Of a DNA stretch of 64,000 bases, positions 15,840 through 25,060 are shown piece after piece. The first letter of the stretch is position 1, and the number at the start of each line of letters is the position of its first letter. Source of the DNA: G963717155 sp963717155 (GTDB taxonomy: Bacteria; Actinomycetota; Thermoleophilia; Gaiellales; JALYLC01); NCBI GenBank assembly GCA_963717155.1, contig OY970326.1, positions 3,286,001 through 3,350,000 of the forward strand. The letters are read 5' to 3'. The notes beneath the pieces were generated by a model. That model had not been told where the DNA came from. It ran no database searches and saw only the letters and a list, made by a program, of their open reading frames with translations. A program made the translations under genes and the position numbers.

Positions 15840-17201
15840 TCACAGCTGCACGTCGCGCGCCGTTCGGTTTCCGACCCAGTCCCACGCGTAGATCGTGAGG
15901 CGCTCGCCACGGTCGTGTGCGAGCTCGAGCGTCGGGGCGAGGCCGCCGGCGACCCGGTACTGCCACACGGGCTTGCACACGCTTCGGGTTGCAAAGCAGA
16001 AGTAGCCCGGCTCGTGCGCGTTTGCGGTGAACACACGGCTTACGAGTGCAGGATCGAGGAGGTGAGTCGCGCGAAGCGCCCAGTGGAGCGGGCCGTCCGG
16101 GGTGCCGTCGGCGTGCCAGAGGCGGTAGGCGAGCCCGGCGGGGGCCAGGACGGGCGTGATGTAGCGCGTTCGGATCCGGAAGGACTGCGGGTCGAACGCA
16201 TCGACGGTGACCGTGCCGTCGGAGCCGATCTGCGGCTGGCCGATCACGGGCGGCTCGTCGTCGGCGTACGGCGCGACCACGCGCCCGCCCGGCCGCAACG
16301 GGTTGAGGTAGCGACCCGAGGCGTCGACCTCGGAGAGGTGCAGATGGCCCATCGAGCGCAGCACGTGACCGAGGACGGTGACGAACGGGATGACGCGCTG
16401 ACCCTCGCGCACCGCGGGATGAACGTGCCAGTAGATGTAGTTGCCGACCTGGACGCGCGCGTCGGGCCAGCGCGAATCGAGGATATGGGCGCGGCCTGGC
16501 TGGATGGCGTAGACCGGGCTCCAGTCCTTCGCCTGGATGTCGATTCCGACGTGGAAGCCACTCGGCCGATGCTCGTCGAAGCCCGCGCGCAGTGCGTGCT
16601 GGCCGTGGAACGGCTTCAGCGGCCAGCCGTCGATCGCGCCGACGGGGCGACAGCCAGTCGAGCAGGTTCCTCCGTCGCCCCACAGGGAGGGCGCATGATC
16701 GGCGGCCGTCGGTCGCCGGTCCTCGGAGGGTCGTGCAAACGGGTACTCGGTCGGGGTGAGCAGGTCGACACGGATGTCGCGCGTCGACGGCGCGTAACGC
16801 TCCGGGTCGTACGGTCGGAAGCTGAGCGTGAACTGCTTCGGGCCGGGTACCGCGCCCGGGAGCGGGACGACGAACGAGAACACGCCGTTCGCCCCGGGGT
16901 AGGCCGACGCGACGATCCGGGAGGACACCCCGTCGAGCCGCAACGTGACGATGCCGGATCCGCTCGGATGCGCCGCCCGCAGCCGACCGGCCACGATCAC
17001 GTCAGGCCCAGCCTGACGCCAGGTGGTGCGATCGCCGACGCGCGTCGCGGCGGCGGCGGGGGTCGGGCCGGCCGACACCGGCTGGGGGTCCGCGTGGCTG
17101 CTCGCAGGCAGGCTGGCCGCGAAGGACAGGACGACGCTCGCGATCGCGAGCCGCTTCTTGGTGGCGCCGCTCTGTCGGCGGCGCATGCTGTAGGTCGACA
17201 T
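15840..17201 (-). CDS. Secreted M23/LytM-like protein
   Basis: A 453-residue exported protein. A basic start, then LAIASVVLSFAASLPASSHA forms a signal peptide. A beta-sandwich-like domain (TLRLDGVSSRIVAS to about residue 140) precedes a LytM/M23-like domain with GFHVGIDI (H-x3-D zinc ligands) and GHLHLSEV (HxH), then a further beta domain ending ITIYAWDWVGN-like. M23 proteins cut peptidoglycan cross-links or act as zinc-free activators; all zinc ligands appear present here. It is a paralogue of 17508-18542, with a stand-alone LuxR-type gene between them. The start at 17201 fits the signal peptide; the ATG at 17186 is an alternative. Confidence 0.78.
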   Translation of the reverse strand: MSTYSMRRRQSGATKKRLAIASVVLSFAASLPASSHADPQPVSAGPTPAAAATRVGDRTTWRQAGPDVIVAGRLRAAHPSGSGIVTLRLDGVSSRIVASAYPGANGVFSFVVPLPGAVPGPKQFTLSFRPYDPERYAPSTRDIRVDLLTPTEYPFARPSEDRRPTAADHAPSLWGDGGTCSTGCRPVGAIDGWPLKPFHGQHALRAGFDEHRPSGFHVGIDIQAKDWSPVYAIQPGRAHILDSRWPDARVQVGNYIYWHVHPAVREGQRVIPFVTVLGHVLRSMGHLHLSEVDASGRYLNPLRPGGRVVAPYADDEPPVIGQPQIGSDGTVTVDAFDPQSFRIRTRYITPVLAPAGLAYRLWHADGTPDGPLHWALRATHLLDPALVSRVFTANAHEPGYFCFATRSVCKPVWQYRVAGGLAPTLELAHDRGERLTIYAWDWVGNRTARDVQL

Positions 17202-17262
17202 GTGTCGACCGTCGCGAGGTGGTCCAACCAGCCGACCTCGCCGGACCAACGGTCAACTAACG

Positions 17263-17511
17263 TCACTCCGCCGGCTCGCGATCGCCGCTCGCCATCGCCA
17301 GGTAGGAGAGAACGGCGCACACCCGCCGGTTGTATCCGGCCCCTTCGGGGACGCCGAGCGCCTCGAAGATCCGGTGCACGTACCACTCGACCGTCTTGCC
17401 GCTGAGGTACATCCGCCTGGCGATTCCGGTGTTGGAGCAGCCCTGCGCCATGAGGTGGAGGACCTCCAGCTCGCGCGGGGCGAGTCGGATCGGACTCGCG
17501 GTTGCACTCAT
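17263..17511 (-). CDS. Stand-alone LuxR-type helix-turn-helix protein
   Basis: An 82-residue protein that is almost only a GerE/LuxR DNA-binding domain: LAPRELEVLHLMAQGCSNTG, then ARRMYLSGKTVEWYVHRIFEALGV. No receiver or sensor domain is present. Its start (ATG at 17511) overlaps the stop of the upstream M23-like gene by four bases, so it is translated from the same message. It resembles the effector half of a response regulator and may be a small regulator of the cell-wall genes around it. Confidence 0.8.
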   Translation of the reverse strand: MSATASPIRLAPRELEVLHLMAQGCSNTGIARRMYLSGKTVEWYVHRIFEALGVPEGAGYNRRVCAVLSYLAMASGDREPAE

Positions 17512-18542
17512 AGCGAGCCGCCGTTCGCGAGGCTGAACCACGCGCTCGAGGTCGAACGGTTCCCACAGAGGTCCGAGACTGCGACCTCGACGCGGTAGAG
17601 CCCGTCGCTCCAGCCGGCCGTCCGCAGCGCGTGAGTGAGGTACACGCGGTAGCGACCGGGCTTGCTGGGGTGATTCTGGCGGGTCCACGAGGCGTAGACC
17701 CGGCTGTAGCTCGAGGCGTCAGGGATCGTGTGCGTGAAGTCGACCGCCGTGGCCCAGGGCGTGTCAGTGCCGGCAGGTCCCAGAAGACGCCACCGCACCT
17801 GGGCCGGCATCACGGGGAGGTCGGACCACGGAGCCGCGATCGGGTGGGCGGGCGCGTCGCCCACCTGCGCGACGATGTCGAGGGAGCCATGCGCGGCATC
17901 GCGCGGCACGGGCCGTCCGTCGTGCTCGAGGGTCAATCCGGTCACGTCCGGCGGGGTGCGATCGATGTACGGCCCCATGCCGCCGGGGCGAAGGGGGTTG
18001 AGGAACGCGTGGTTCTGCAGCTCGGCGAAGTGCACGTGGCCCCACGGGCGCTGCACGTGCCCGATGACCGTCTGGTACGCAACGGCACTGTCACCCGAGC
18101 GAACCGACGGCACGACGTGCCAGTAGCTGAACGTCCGTCCGTGCCCGTCGCTGACCCACACGACATCGGGGTTCTTCGGGTCGAGCAGGACGTCGCCCGT
18201 CAGGGTCGCGTAGACGGGCGTCCCGTCCGCTGCGACGACGTCGACGCCGGTGTGGAACGTGTACGTGAGGCCCACGCCACTCGGAGCGAGTCCGACACGC
18301 GGGTCGCCGAACGAGCCACGGATCGCGTGCGGCCGGTGAAACGGGCGCACCGGCCAGCCGTAGCCCGGCTTTGCGGTGCAGCCGCGTCCGACGTGAGAGA
18401 CGGTGTCGACCATCACGGACGTCGTTTCCGGGTTGCTTGACGCCGTCCGTCCGGGGCTGACGTCGATGGCGAGAGACAACGAGAGTGCGAGCGTCGCGGT
18501 CATGAGCGCGACGAGGCTGCGAGGTGGTGCGGTGGTAGGCAT
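17508..18542 (-). CDS. Secreted M23/LytM-like protein, paralogue
   Basis: A 344-residue exported protein. LVALMTATLALSLSLAIDVS forms the signal segment. The LytM-like core has FHTGVDVVAADGTPVYA (H-x3-D) near residue 96 and WGHVHFAEL (HxH) near 167, followed by a beta-sandwich region with LYRVEVAVSDLCGN near the end. It lacks the extra amino-terminal beta domain of the paralogue at 15840-17201 but shares the GWP(V/L)(R/K)PFH segment and LNPLRPGG. It heads a likely three-gene transcript. A wall hydrolase or wall-binding role is inferred from the fold. Confidence 0.8.
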   Translation of the reverse strand: MPTTAPPRSLVALMTATLALSLSLAIDVSPGRTASSNPETTSVMVDTVSHVGRGCTAKPGYGWPVRPFHRPHAIRGSFGDPRVGLAPSGVGLTYTFHTGVDVVAADGTPVYATLTGDVLLDPKNPDVVWVSDGHGRTFSYWHVVPSVRSGDSAVAYQTVIGHVQRPWGHVHFAELQNHAFLNPLRPGGMGPYIDRTPPDVTGLTLEHDGRPVPRDAAHGSLDIVAQVGDAPAHPIAAPWSDLPVMPAQVRWRLLGPAGTDTPWATAVDFTHTIPDASSYSRVYASWTRQNHPSKPGRYRVYLTHALRTAGWSDGLYRVEVAVSDLCGNRSTSSAWFSLANGGSL

Positions 18543-18697
18543 GTGCCCACCGTCGAGCGCGCCTCAAACGGGCCTCTCACGAGCCACTCACCCCGCGCTA
18601 ACACCGGCTGCAGGTCGAGGGCTAGCCCCGGTTTCGCTCCGGACGGCGAGCGTGCGAGGATCGCCCTCGTCCTCGACCTGCTGCCGGGGTCTAGCTA

Positions 18698-20386
18698 GTG
18701 GAAGCGACGTCTGTTACAAAGATGCAAGCGATGCTCCAATTCCGGATCCTCGGGCCCGTCGAAGTCGAAAACGACGACGGCCTGCTGGAGCTGGGCGCGG
18801 GGCGCGAACGGTCATTGCTCGCGGTGCTGCTCCTCCATCCGAACGAGATCGTGGCGACCGACACGCTGCTGCACGCGCTCTGGGGCGACGAACAGCCGCG
18901 CAGGGCGGTCGCGTCTCTTCAGAACGGCATCTCGAACCTGCGCAAGCTCCTCGGCGTGAGCCTCATCGAGACGCGGGCGCCCGGGTACCGGCTGCGTGTG
19001 ACTCCTCAGCAGCTCGACGTGGTGCAGTTCGACGAGCTGCTCAAACGTGCACGCGGACAACTCGCCGAGAAGCGCGCACAGACGCTCGCGGAAGCGCTGG
19101 CGCTGTGGCGGGGTGAGCCGCTCGCCGACCTGACGTTCGAGTCGTTCGCGCAGGACGAGATTCGCCGACTGGCGGACCGCCGGCTCGTCGCCCGCGTCGA
19201 GAGGATCGAGGCCGAGCTGGAGTGCGGACGCCACGCGGACGTCGTCTCGGAGCTTGAAGGCCTGACCGTGGCATATCCACTGCACGAGGGGCTCACGAGG
19301 CAGCTGATGATCGCCCTCTACCGCTGCGGGCGTCAGGCCGAGGCGATGCGCGTCTTTCAGGCGACGCGTCAGGCGCTCGACGACGAGCTCGGGCAGCTTC
19401 CCGGCGCGGAGCTGCAGGAGACACACCGCGCGATCCTCCGCCACTCGGTCGCCCTTGTTTCTCCAACCGGTGTGACGCGGACGCGCGCCGATCACCTCGA
19501 CCACATCGTCAGGGCAGCACTCGCATCACAGCTCGTTCCCGTCCTCGGTCCGGGGCTCGGAGGCTCGGCGCCGGCGCCGGACCACCGGGCCGCGGCAAAG
19601 CACCTCTCACAGCATTTCGGCTGCCCTCGCGAGTACGCCGGAACGCTCGCGCGCGTCGGGCAGTGGGTCGCGGTCACCCACGGCATCGGTCCGCTCTACG
19701 ACGAGCTGCACGCACTGTACGCACAGGCGTTCTCACCCGGGCCGGTGCACCGAACGCTCGCGGCGCTGCCGCCGCTCTTTCGTGCGCGAGGCCTCCCGTG
19801 CCAGCTGGTGCTGACATCGGGCTTCGACCGAATGCTCGAGAACGCCTTTGCGGACGCGGGCGAGGAGTACGACGTCGTCTCGTTCGTTGCGGTCGGGCGC
19901 GACCGGGGGAAGTTCCTGCACATCGGCGTCGATGGCTCCGTGCGGCTGATCGACGAGCCGAACCTGGAGATAAGCCTGGCCCCGGAGCAGCGGACACTGA
20001 TCCTGAAGCTGAACGGCGGCCCGGACGAGCTGGTGGGGCGCGTGCGCGACAGCTACGTCGTCAGCGAGGACGACTACATCGACTACTTCTCGCAGTCCAA
20101 CATGTCGGCATTGCTGCCCGTCGGGCTCGCGGCGAGACTGCGCCGGAGCAGTCTCCTGTTCCTGGGCTACGAGCTCGATGAGTGGAACCTGCGGGTGTTC
20201 CTGCGTCGACTCTGGGGCGAGGAGCGCTTCTACCAATCCTGGGCGATCGATGCCACGCCGAACCATCTGACCGCCGAGCAGTGGCGCCAGCTCGGTGTCA
20301 GCGTCATCGAGGAGACCGTGGACGAGTCGCTCGACGAGCTTCGCCGGCGACTCTCGGGCAAGGACGGATCGGGAGTCGTGGTGTGA
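18698..20386 (+). CDS. SARP regulator fused to a degenerate SIR2-like domain
   Basis: Up to 562 residues. Residues 13-105 are an OmpR-type winged helix as in SARP activators (LQFRILGPVEV; ALWGDEQP; APGYRL), and 106-250 a BTAD helical domain (LWRGEPLADL; RQLMIALYRCGRQAEAM). Residues 275-545 look like a SIR2_2-type domain: VPVLGPGLGGS, VLTSGFDRMLENAF, ILKLNGGPD, SEDDYIDYF, LLFLGYELDEWN. Active SIR2 NADases carry TTNYD and KLHG; here these read TSGFD and KLNG, so catalysis is doubtful. The stop overlaps the nSTAND gene by GTGA. Starts at 18698 (GTG), 18722 and 18731 (ATG) are all possible. Confidence 0.85.
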   Translation: MEATSVTKMQAMLQFRILGPVEVENDDGLLELGAGRERSLLAVLLLHPNEIVATDTLLHALWGDEQPRRAVASLQNGISNLRKLLGVSLIETRAPGYRLRVTPQQLDVVQFDELLKRARGQLAEKRAQTLAEALALWRGEPLADLTFESFAQDEIRRLADRRLVARVERIEAELECGRHADVVSELEGLTVAYPLHEGLTRQLMIALYRCGRQAEAMRVFQATRQALDDELGQLPGAELQETHRAILRHSVALVSPTGVTRTRADHLDHIVRAALASQLVPVLGPGLGGSAPAPDHRAAAKHLSQHFGCPREYAGTLARVGQWVAVTHGIGPLYDELHALYAQAFSPGPVHRTLAALPPLFRARGLPCQLVLTSGFDRMLENAFADAGEEYDVVSFVAVGRDRGKFLHIGVDGSVRLIDEPNLEISLAPEQRTLILKLNGGPDELVGRVRDSYVVSEDDYIDYFSQSNMSALLPVGLAARLRRSSLLFLGYELDEWNLRVFLRRLWGEERFYQSWAIDATPNHLTAEQWRQLGVSVIEETVDESLDELRRRLSGKDGSGVVV

Positions 20387-23300
20387 GCTCGCGCATGCCG
20401 ACACGCGCAGAGCCGCGAGCGCGGCCGGCGAGCCCGTACAAGGGACTCGCACCGTTCGAGGACTCCGAGCTCGACGAGCAGCTCTTCTTCGGACGCGAGC
20501 ACGACCGAGGCGTCATCGCGGCGAACATCGTGGCCGCGCGACTCACGGTCCTGTACGGGCCGAGCGGGGTCGGTAAGAGCTCCGTCCTGCGGGCAGGCGT
20601 GGCACGCGAGCTGCGGGCGCTCCCGGGCGACCCGCTGGTCGTGTTCTGCGATGCATGGTCGGAGGCTCCTTCGGCGACGCTCGCGCAGGCGGTTGCCGCC
20701 GCCGCGTCGATCGAGGACGCCTCGCTCTCCGACACGATCGAGATCGCCGCCTCGGAACACCAGGAGATCTACCTCCTCCTCGACCAGGTGGAGGAGTACT
20801 TCGTCTACCACGGCGGCGATCCGGCACTCGGCGACGCCCTCGCCGAGCTGGTGACCAGACCCGAACTGCCGGTTCACGTCCTCATTGCGATTCGCGACGA
20901 CGCCCTCGCCCGCCTCGACTCCTTCAAGCGCCAGCTTCCGGGGATGCTCGCGAACCGCCTCCAGCTCGACCATCTGACCGTCGCTGCCGGCCGGCGCGCG
21001 ATCCTCGGCCCGATCGAGCGATTCGGAGCGCTCGCGCCGGAGGCCTCGACGGTCACCGTCGAGCCCGAGCTCGTCGACGCCGTGCTCGCGGGAGTTCAGA
21101 CAGGCGCACTGATCGGCGCCCAGCGTGGCCGCGGCAGCACCAAGGCCACCCGCGGGCGTGCGAGGATCGAGACGCCCTACCTGCAGGTCGTCATGCAGCG
21201 TCTGTGGGAGGTCGAGCGCACGGCGGGCTCGGATGTCCTGCGCCTGAGCACGCTCGAGCAGCTCGGCGGACCCGCGCAGATCTTCAGAGACCGTCTCGAG
21301 CGCGCGCTCGACATGCTGAGCGCTCGGCAGAAGGTGGTCGCGGCTCGGATCTTCAACCACCTCGTGACACCGGCCGGGACGAAGATCGCGCACGGAACGC
21401 GCGACCTGGCCGGCTACGTCGCGGTGCCGCAGGACGAGCTCGAGCTCGTCCTGCTGATACTCGCACGCGAGCGGATCGTGCGCCCCGTTCACAGCTCCGG
21501 CTCCGAGCCCGCGTACGAGATCTACCACGATGTCCTGGCCGATGCCGTGCTCGGCTGGCGCGCAGACTTCGAGGCGAAGGCGGCGCTCGCACGTGAGCGC
21601 GAGGCGGCACGTCGGCGCCACCGGCGGCTGCTGATCATCGTCGTCGTCGCGGCGCTCGCGCTGGCGGTGATGGGCGCGACGACGCTGTACGCACTGTCGC
21701 AGCGCAACCAGGCGCAGAAGAACGAGGCGGCGGTACAGACGGCGTTGCAACGGGCGAAGAAAGCGACTGACGCCGCGAATGCCAGCGCCCGGGCGGCGCA
21801 GATTGCGGAGACCCAGCAGGAGCAAGACGCGAAGAAGGCCACGGCCGCGGCGAATAACGCAGAGGAGCAGAAGGCAATAGCCGATCAGGCCACGCAGAAG
21901 GCCAACCAGGACGCGGAGACGGCCACACGCGCTGAGAAGCAGGCGAAGCTCGAACGGCAGAAGGAGGCGGTCGCATTAGCGGCCGAAAAGACGAGCGAGC
22001 AGAACGCCCAGCAACAGACAAAGAACGCGACGGCTGCAAAGCTCACAGCGCAGCAGGCAACGAAAGTGGAGGCCGCGGACAAGGCCAAGGCGATCGGTCT
22101 CGAACAGCGCGCCAGGAACGCTGAGGCGACGGCGGTGGCCGCCGAGGCCCACCAGAAAGCGACCGCTCAGGTTGCGCAGTCAGACGCAGCCGCACTGAAG
22201 TCGCAGGCCGCACTCGGCTCCGCGCCCGAGTACGGGCTCCAGCTCGCCGAGAAGGCTGCCGTGCTCGATCCCAAGCTCCCCATCGTCGAGTCCACCCTCC
22301 GCCGGGCCCTCCTCGCGACTCGTGAGCTGGCCGTCCTGAAGACGGGCGACCACCAGGCCTTCAGTGCCACTTTCAGCCCCGACGGAACCCAGATCCTGAC
22401 CGCCGGGGATGCTGGTGTGCACCTCTTCGACGCCGATCCTGGCGCGCCCGAAGGAACGCTCCCGACGACGAAGCCCGTCGTCGGCGCCTCGTACTCGCCG
22501 GACGGACAGACGATCGCGACGACGGAGAAGGGCCAGGTCGAGCTGTTCAGCACGGCGTCGAAGACGCGCATCAAGCGCGTGTTCCAGGAGGGAGCGAGCC
22601 ATGCAGCGTTCTCGCGGGACGGACAGCGTCTGTTGTCCTACGGCTCGAAGAGCGCCCGAGTCTGGCACGTAACCACACGCGGAGCTGTGTCACGAAGTCG
22701 GCTGAATCTGCCGGCAAGCGTCACCGGCGGGGCGCTGAGTCCGGACGGCAGCACCTTTGCGGTCGCCACGGGCGCCACCGCTGACATCTACGACAGCACA
22801 AGCAACTCGCTCCTGCACGCCCTCCCGGTGTCGAGCGCCGTGACTGCCGTGCAGTACTCGCCGGCTGGCGATGCGGTCGTGACTGCCGGGACCGACGGCA
22901 CCGCTCAGATCTGGAACAGCGCCGACGGAAGCCTCCGCTGTTCGACACTTGCGAGCGACGGTCACCTGACCGGCGTCCTGTTCAGCCCTGACGGCGGCTC
23001 GCTCCTCACCCTCGACACCCAGGGCGACACGCGTATCTGGACAGCAGGGTCGTGCCAGCTGTCGACACAGCTCATCGGGCAGCTCTCGACGGTCCGCGCC
23101 GCCGGCTTCTCGCGTGACGGTCAATACGTCGTGACCGCCGGCAGCGACAAGACGGCCCGCATCTTCTCACTTCCCGACGGGACACAGCAGGCAACGCTGC
23201 TGGGCAACAAGGAAGCATTGACGGGCGTCGCCTTCAGCCCGGACGGGACGAAGGTCGTGACTACGGGCAACGATGGGACGTCTCGCGAATGGGACGGACG

Positions 23301-24258
23301 GATCGACCGGCCCGAGCTGCCGCTCGGGGCGCAGGTCGGCGCAGCGAGCGGGGTCGCGATCTCGCCCGACCGCAGCATCCTCGCAAGCGTCGGCGGCGAC
23401 GGAAGCGTCCACCTGTGGAACCTCGCGACGCGCAAGCCCATGGCGCCGATCGTGGTCGGAGTCGCACTCGACGATGTCGCGTTCAGCAACGATGGGAAGA
23501 TCGTCGCGGCAGCCGGCGCAGACGGGACGACTCGGCTGTGGAACCTCAAGAGCCACGCGTTGATCAAGCAGCTCCCACAACCAGGGGCAGTGCATGCGAT
23601 CGCACTCTCGCCGGATGGCAAATGGCTCGCGACGGCGGGTATCGACAACGTCGTACGCGTGTTCCCGCTGCACGGCGGCGGGCCGACGATCTCGCTGCCC
23701 CACTCGGCGGTGGTGAACGATGTGGCATTCAGCGCGGACAGCAAGTACCTCGCAACTGCCGGCGCGGATCGGCTGGCACACATCTGGCAGGTCGGCACGT
23801 GGAAGCCGACGATGACGTTTGCAGGTCACGCGGCGGCGATCAACTCGGTCGCGTTCTCCAGTGACGGGAAGCTCCTCGTCACGGCGAGCCTCGATCACGA
23901 CGCGCGCATCTGGGACGTCGCCACGGGTAAGACACTCCGCGTGCTCGAAGGACACGCCGGAAACGTGAGCAGCGCGGCCTTCAGCGCCGACGGCAGGTGG
24001 GTTGTCACGGCTGGCCCCCGAACCGCCGGCGTCTGGGCCACCAACGAGTCCGACCTCGACCATGACCGGCTCTTCTTCGTCTCGGACAGCCACCTGCAGC
24101 TCAACGCAGTCACCTTCGCGCCGACGCCGACGAGCTGGCTGCTCGCGACGGCCGCCGCGGATGGAAGCATCGCGACGTACGACTGCGCGCTGTGCGCCAC
24201 GACTCCCGAGCTGCGCCACCTCGCAAAGCAGCGCCTCGCACAGCTCGGCTCCTCCTGA
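20383..24258 (+). CDS. Membrane nSTAND ATPase with C-terminal WD40 repeats
   Basis: A 1291-residue protein. Residues 18-30 (YKGLAPFEDSE) begin the nSTAND1 domain; Walker A is GPSGVGKS (59-66) and Walker B LLLDQVEEYF (131-140). A strong transmembrane segment follows near 412-440 (LLIIVVVAALALAVMGATTL), then an Ala/Gln/Lys-rich coiled coil to about 615, and about a dozen WD40-like repeats (AFSPDGTKVVTTGNDGT types) to the end. STAND proteins switch by nucleotide-driven assembly after ligand sensing. It shares GTGA with the SARP-SIR2 gene, so the two act together. The membrane helix puts the ATPase and propeller on opposite sides of the membrane if it spans once. Confidence 0.9.
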   Translation: MSSRMPTRAEPRARPASPYKGLAPFEDSELDEQLFFGREHDRGVIAANIVAARLTVLYGPSGVGKSSVLRAGVARELRALPGDPLVVFCDAWSEAPSATLAQAVAAAASIEDASLSDTIEIAASEHQEIYLLLDQVEEYFVYHGGDPALGDALAELVTRPELPVHVLIAIRDDALARLDSFKRQLPGMLANRLQLDHLTVAAGRRAILGPIERFGALAPEASTVTVEPELVDAVLAGVQTGALIGAQRGRGSTKATRGRARIETPYLQVVMQRLWEVERTAGSDVLRLSTLEQLGGPAQIFRDRLERALDMLSARQKVVAARIFNHLVTPAGTKIAHGTRDLAGYVAVPQDELELVLLILARERIVRPVHSSGSEPAYEIYHDVLADAVLGWRADFEAKAALAREREAARRRHRRLLIIVVVAALALAVMGATTLYALSQRNQAQKNEAAVQTALQRAKKATDAANASARAAQIAETQQEQDAKKATAAANNAEEQKAIADQATQKANQDAETATRAEKQAKLERQKEAVALAAEKTSEQNAQQQTKNATAAKLTAQQATKVEAADKAKAIGLEQRARNAEATAVAAEAHQKATAQVAQSDAAALKSQAALGSAPEYGLQLAEKAAVLDPKLPIVESTLRRALLATRELAVLKTGDHQAFSATFSPDGTQILTAGDAGVHLFDADPGAPEGTLPTTKPVVGASYSPDGQTIATTEKGQVELFSTASKTRIKRVFQEGASHAAFSRDGQRLLSYGSKSARVWHVTTRGAVSRSRLNLPASVTGGALSPDGSTFAVATGATADIYDSTSNSLLHALPVSSAVTAVQYSPAGDAVVTAGTDGTAQIWNSADGSLRCSTLASDGHLTGVLFSPDGGSLLTLDTQGDTRIWTAGSCQLSTQLIGQLSTVRAAGFSRDGQYVVTAGSDKTARIFSLPDGTQQATLLGNKEALTGVAFSPDGTKVVTTGNDGTSREWDGRIDRPELPLGAQVGAASGVAISPDRSILASVGGDGSVHLWNLATRKPMAPIVVGVALDDVAFSNDGKIVAAAGADGTTRLWNLKSHALIKQLPQPGAVHAIALSPDGKWLATAGIDNVVRVFPLHGGGPTISLPHSAVVNDVAFSADSKYLATAGADRLAHIWQVGTWKPTMTFAGHAAAINSVAFSSDGKLLVTASLDHDARIWDVATGKTLRVLEGHAGNVSSAAFSADGRWVVTAGPRTAGVWATNESDLDHDRLFFVSDSHLQLNAVTFAPTPTSWLLATAAADGSIATYDCALCATTPELRHLAKQRLAQLGSS

Positions 24259-24364
24259 CCCTGCAAGGTCCAGGGCATCCACGGGTTTCGGCAAGCCCGC
24301 CGCGCGATTAGCCTGATTGTCAGCGCGTCGCCGAACCGGCGACCGGACAACATGGAGGTTGCAT

Positions 24365-24415
24365 ATGACCGAACGCCCGTACAGGGCGGGCCCGCGCGTG
24401 CGCACATCAGAATGA
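24365..24415 (+). CDS. Possible 16-residue leader peptide
   Basis: ATG at 24365 is preceded by GGAGG with six bases of spacing and encodes MTERPYRAGPRVRTSE before a TGA. It lies 36 bases before the next gene, whose own ribosome site is AAAGGAG. It is the only coding-like content between 24259 and 24451. A leader or small protein is possible; chance cannot be excluded. Confidence 0.3.
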   Translation: MTERPYRAGPRVRTSE

Positions 24416-24451
24416 CACCGACATTGCCGCTATGTCTCGAAAGGAGTTGAC

Positions 24452-25042
24452 ATGAACATTATCGGAGGTGTCAGAACGGCTCGCATGCGAACGGTCGTGG
24501 CCGTGGTCGCCGGGACGGCGATCCTCGGCGTCGTCGCGGCGGCGGCCGCGCTGGCGAGTTCGGGCGGCCCCGGCTACACCGCGCTCGGACCGTTCACCGG
24601 CTCGCCGATCAACGAGATCGGCAGCTGCGGCAACCCGTGGGCGACCGAAGCGCCGCTGACGCGATATCGCGTCTTCCCGCAGGCGGCCGACGGCTCGTAC
24701 GTGGTCGAGCAGGACTATCTCGGCGTCGGCCACACGCTCGCGGGAAGCAGTCCACACGCCTGTGCGACCGGAACCCCGGCCACCGTTGCGGGCGGCATCG
24801 GCGAGGACACACGGGACGAGGACCTTGCGTTGATCACGCACGGAACGTTCGATCCGTCCGGATCCTGTAGCTCGCCGTGCTTCTTCGCAGAGTTCACGCC
24901 GGCGTTCTTCGGACCGACGGCCGTCGTGACGCTGCTGTCGGCGGTCGACTTCGAGGGCACGCCCTGCAACGGCTCGATCGTCGATGACGGCTCCGCCGGC
25001 GCGTTCGCCGGTGACATCACAGGCCCACGCCGAGCCTGCTGA
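24452..25042 (+). CDS. Secreted protein of unknown function
   Basis: A 196-residue exported protein. MRTVVAVVAGTAILGVVAAAAALA near the start is a signal peptide. The mature part has six or more cysteines (GSCGNPW, PHACATG, SGSCSSPCFF, TPCNGS, final RRAC), suggesting disulfides, and no motif I recognise. AAAGGAG seven bases upstream decides the ATG. It is followed 18 bases later by the decapeptide-repeat protein, so the two are probably co-expressed surface or extracellular proteins. Confidence 0.75.
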   Translation: MNIIGGVRTARMRTVVAVVAGTAILGVVAAAAALASSGGPGYTALGPFTGSPINEIGSCGNPWATEAPLTRYRVFPQAADGSYVVEQDYLGVGHTLAGSSPHACATGTPATVAGGIGEDTRDEDLALITHGTFDPSGSCSSPCFFAEFTPAFFGPTAVVTLLSAVDFEGTPCNGSIVDDGSAGAFAGDITGPRRAC

Positions 25043-25060
25043 CCTAGAGGAGGATGAACC

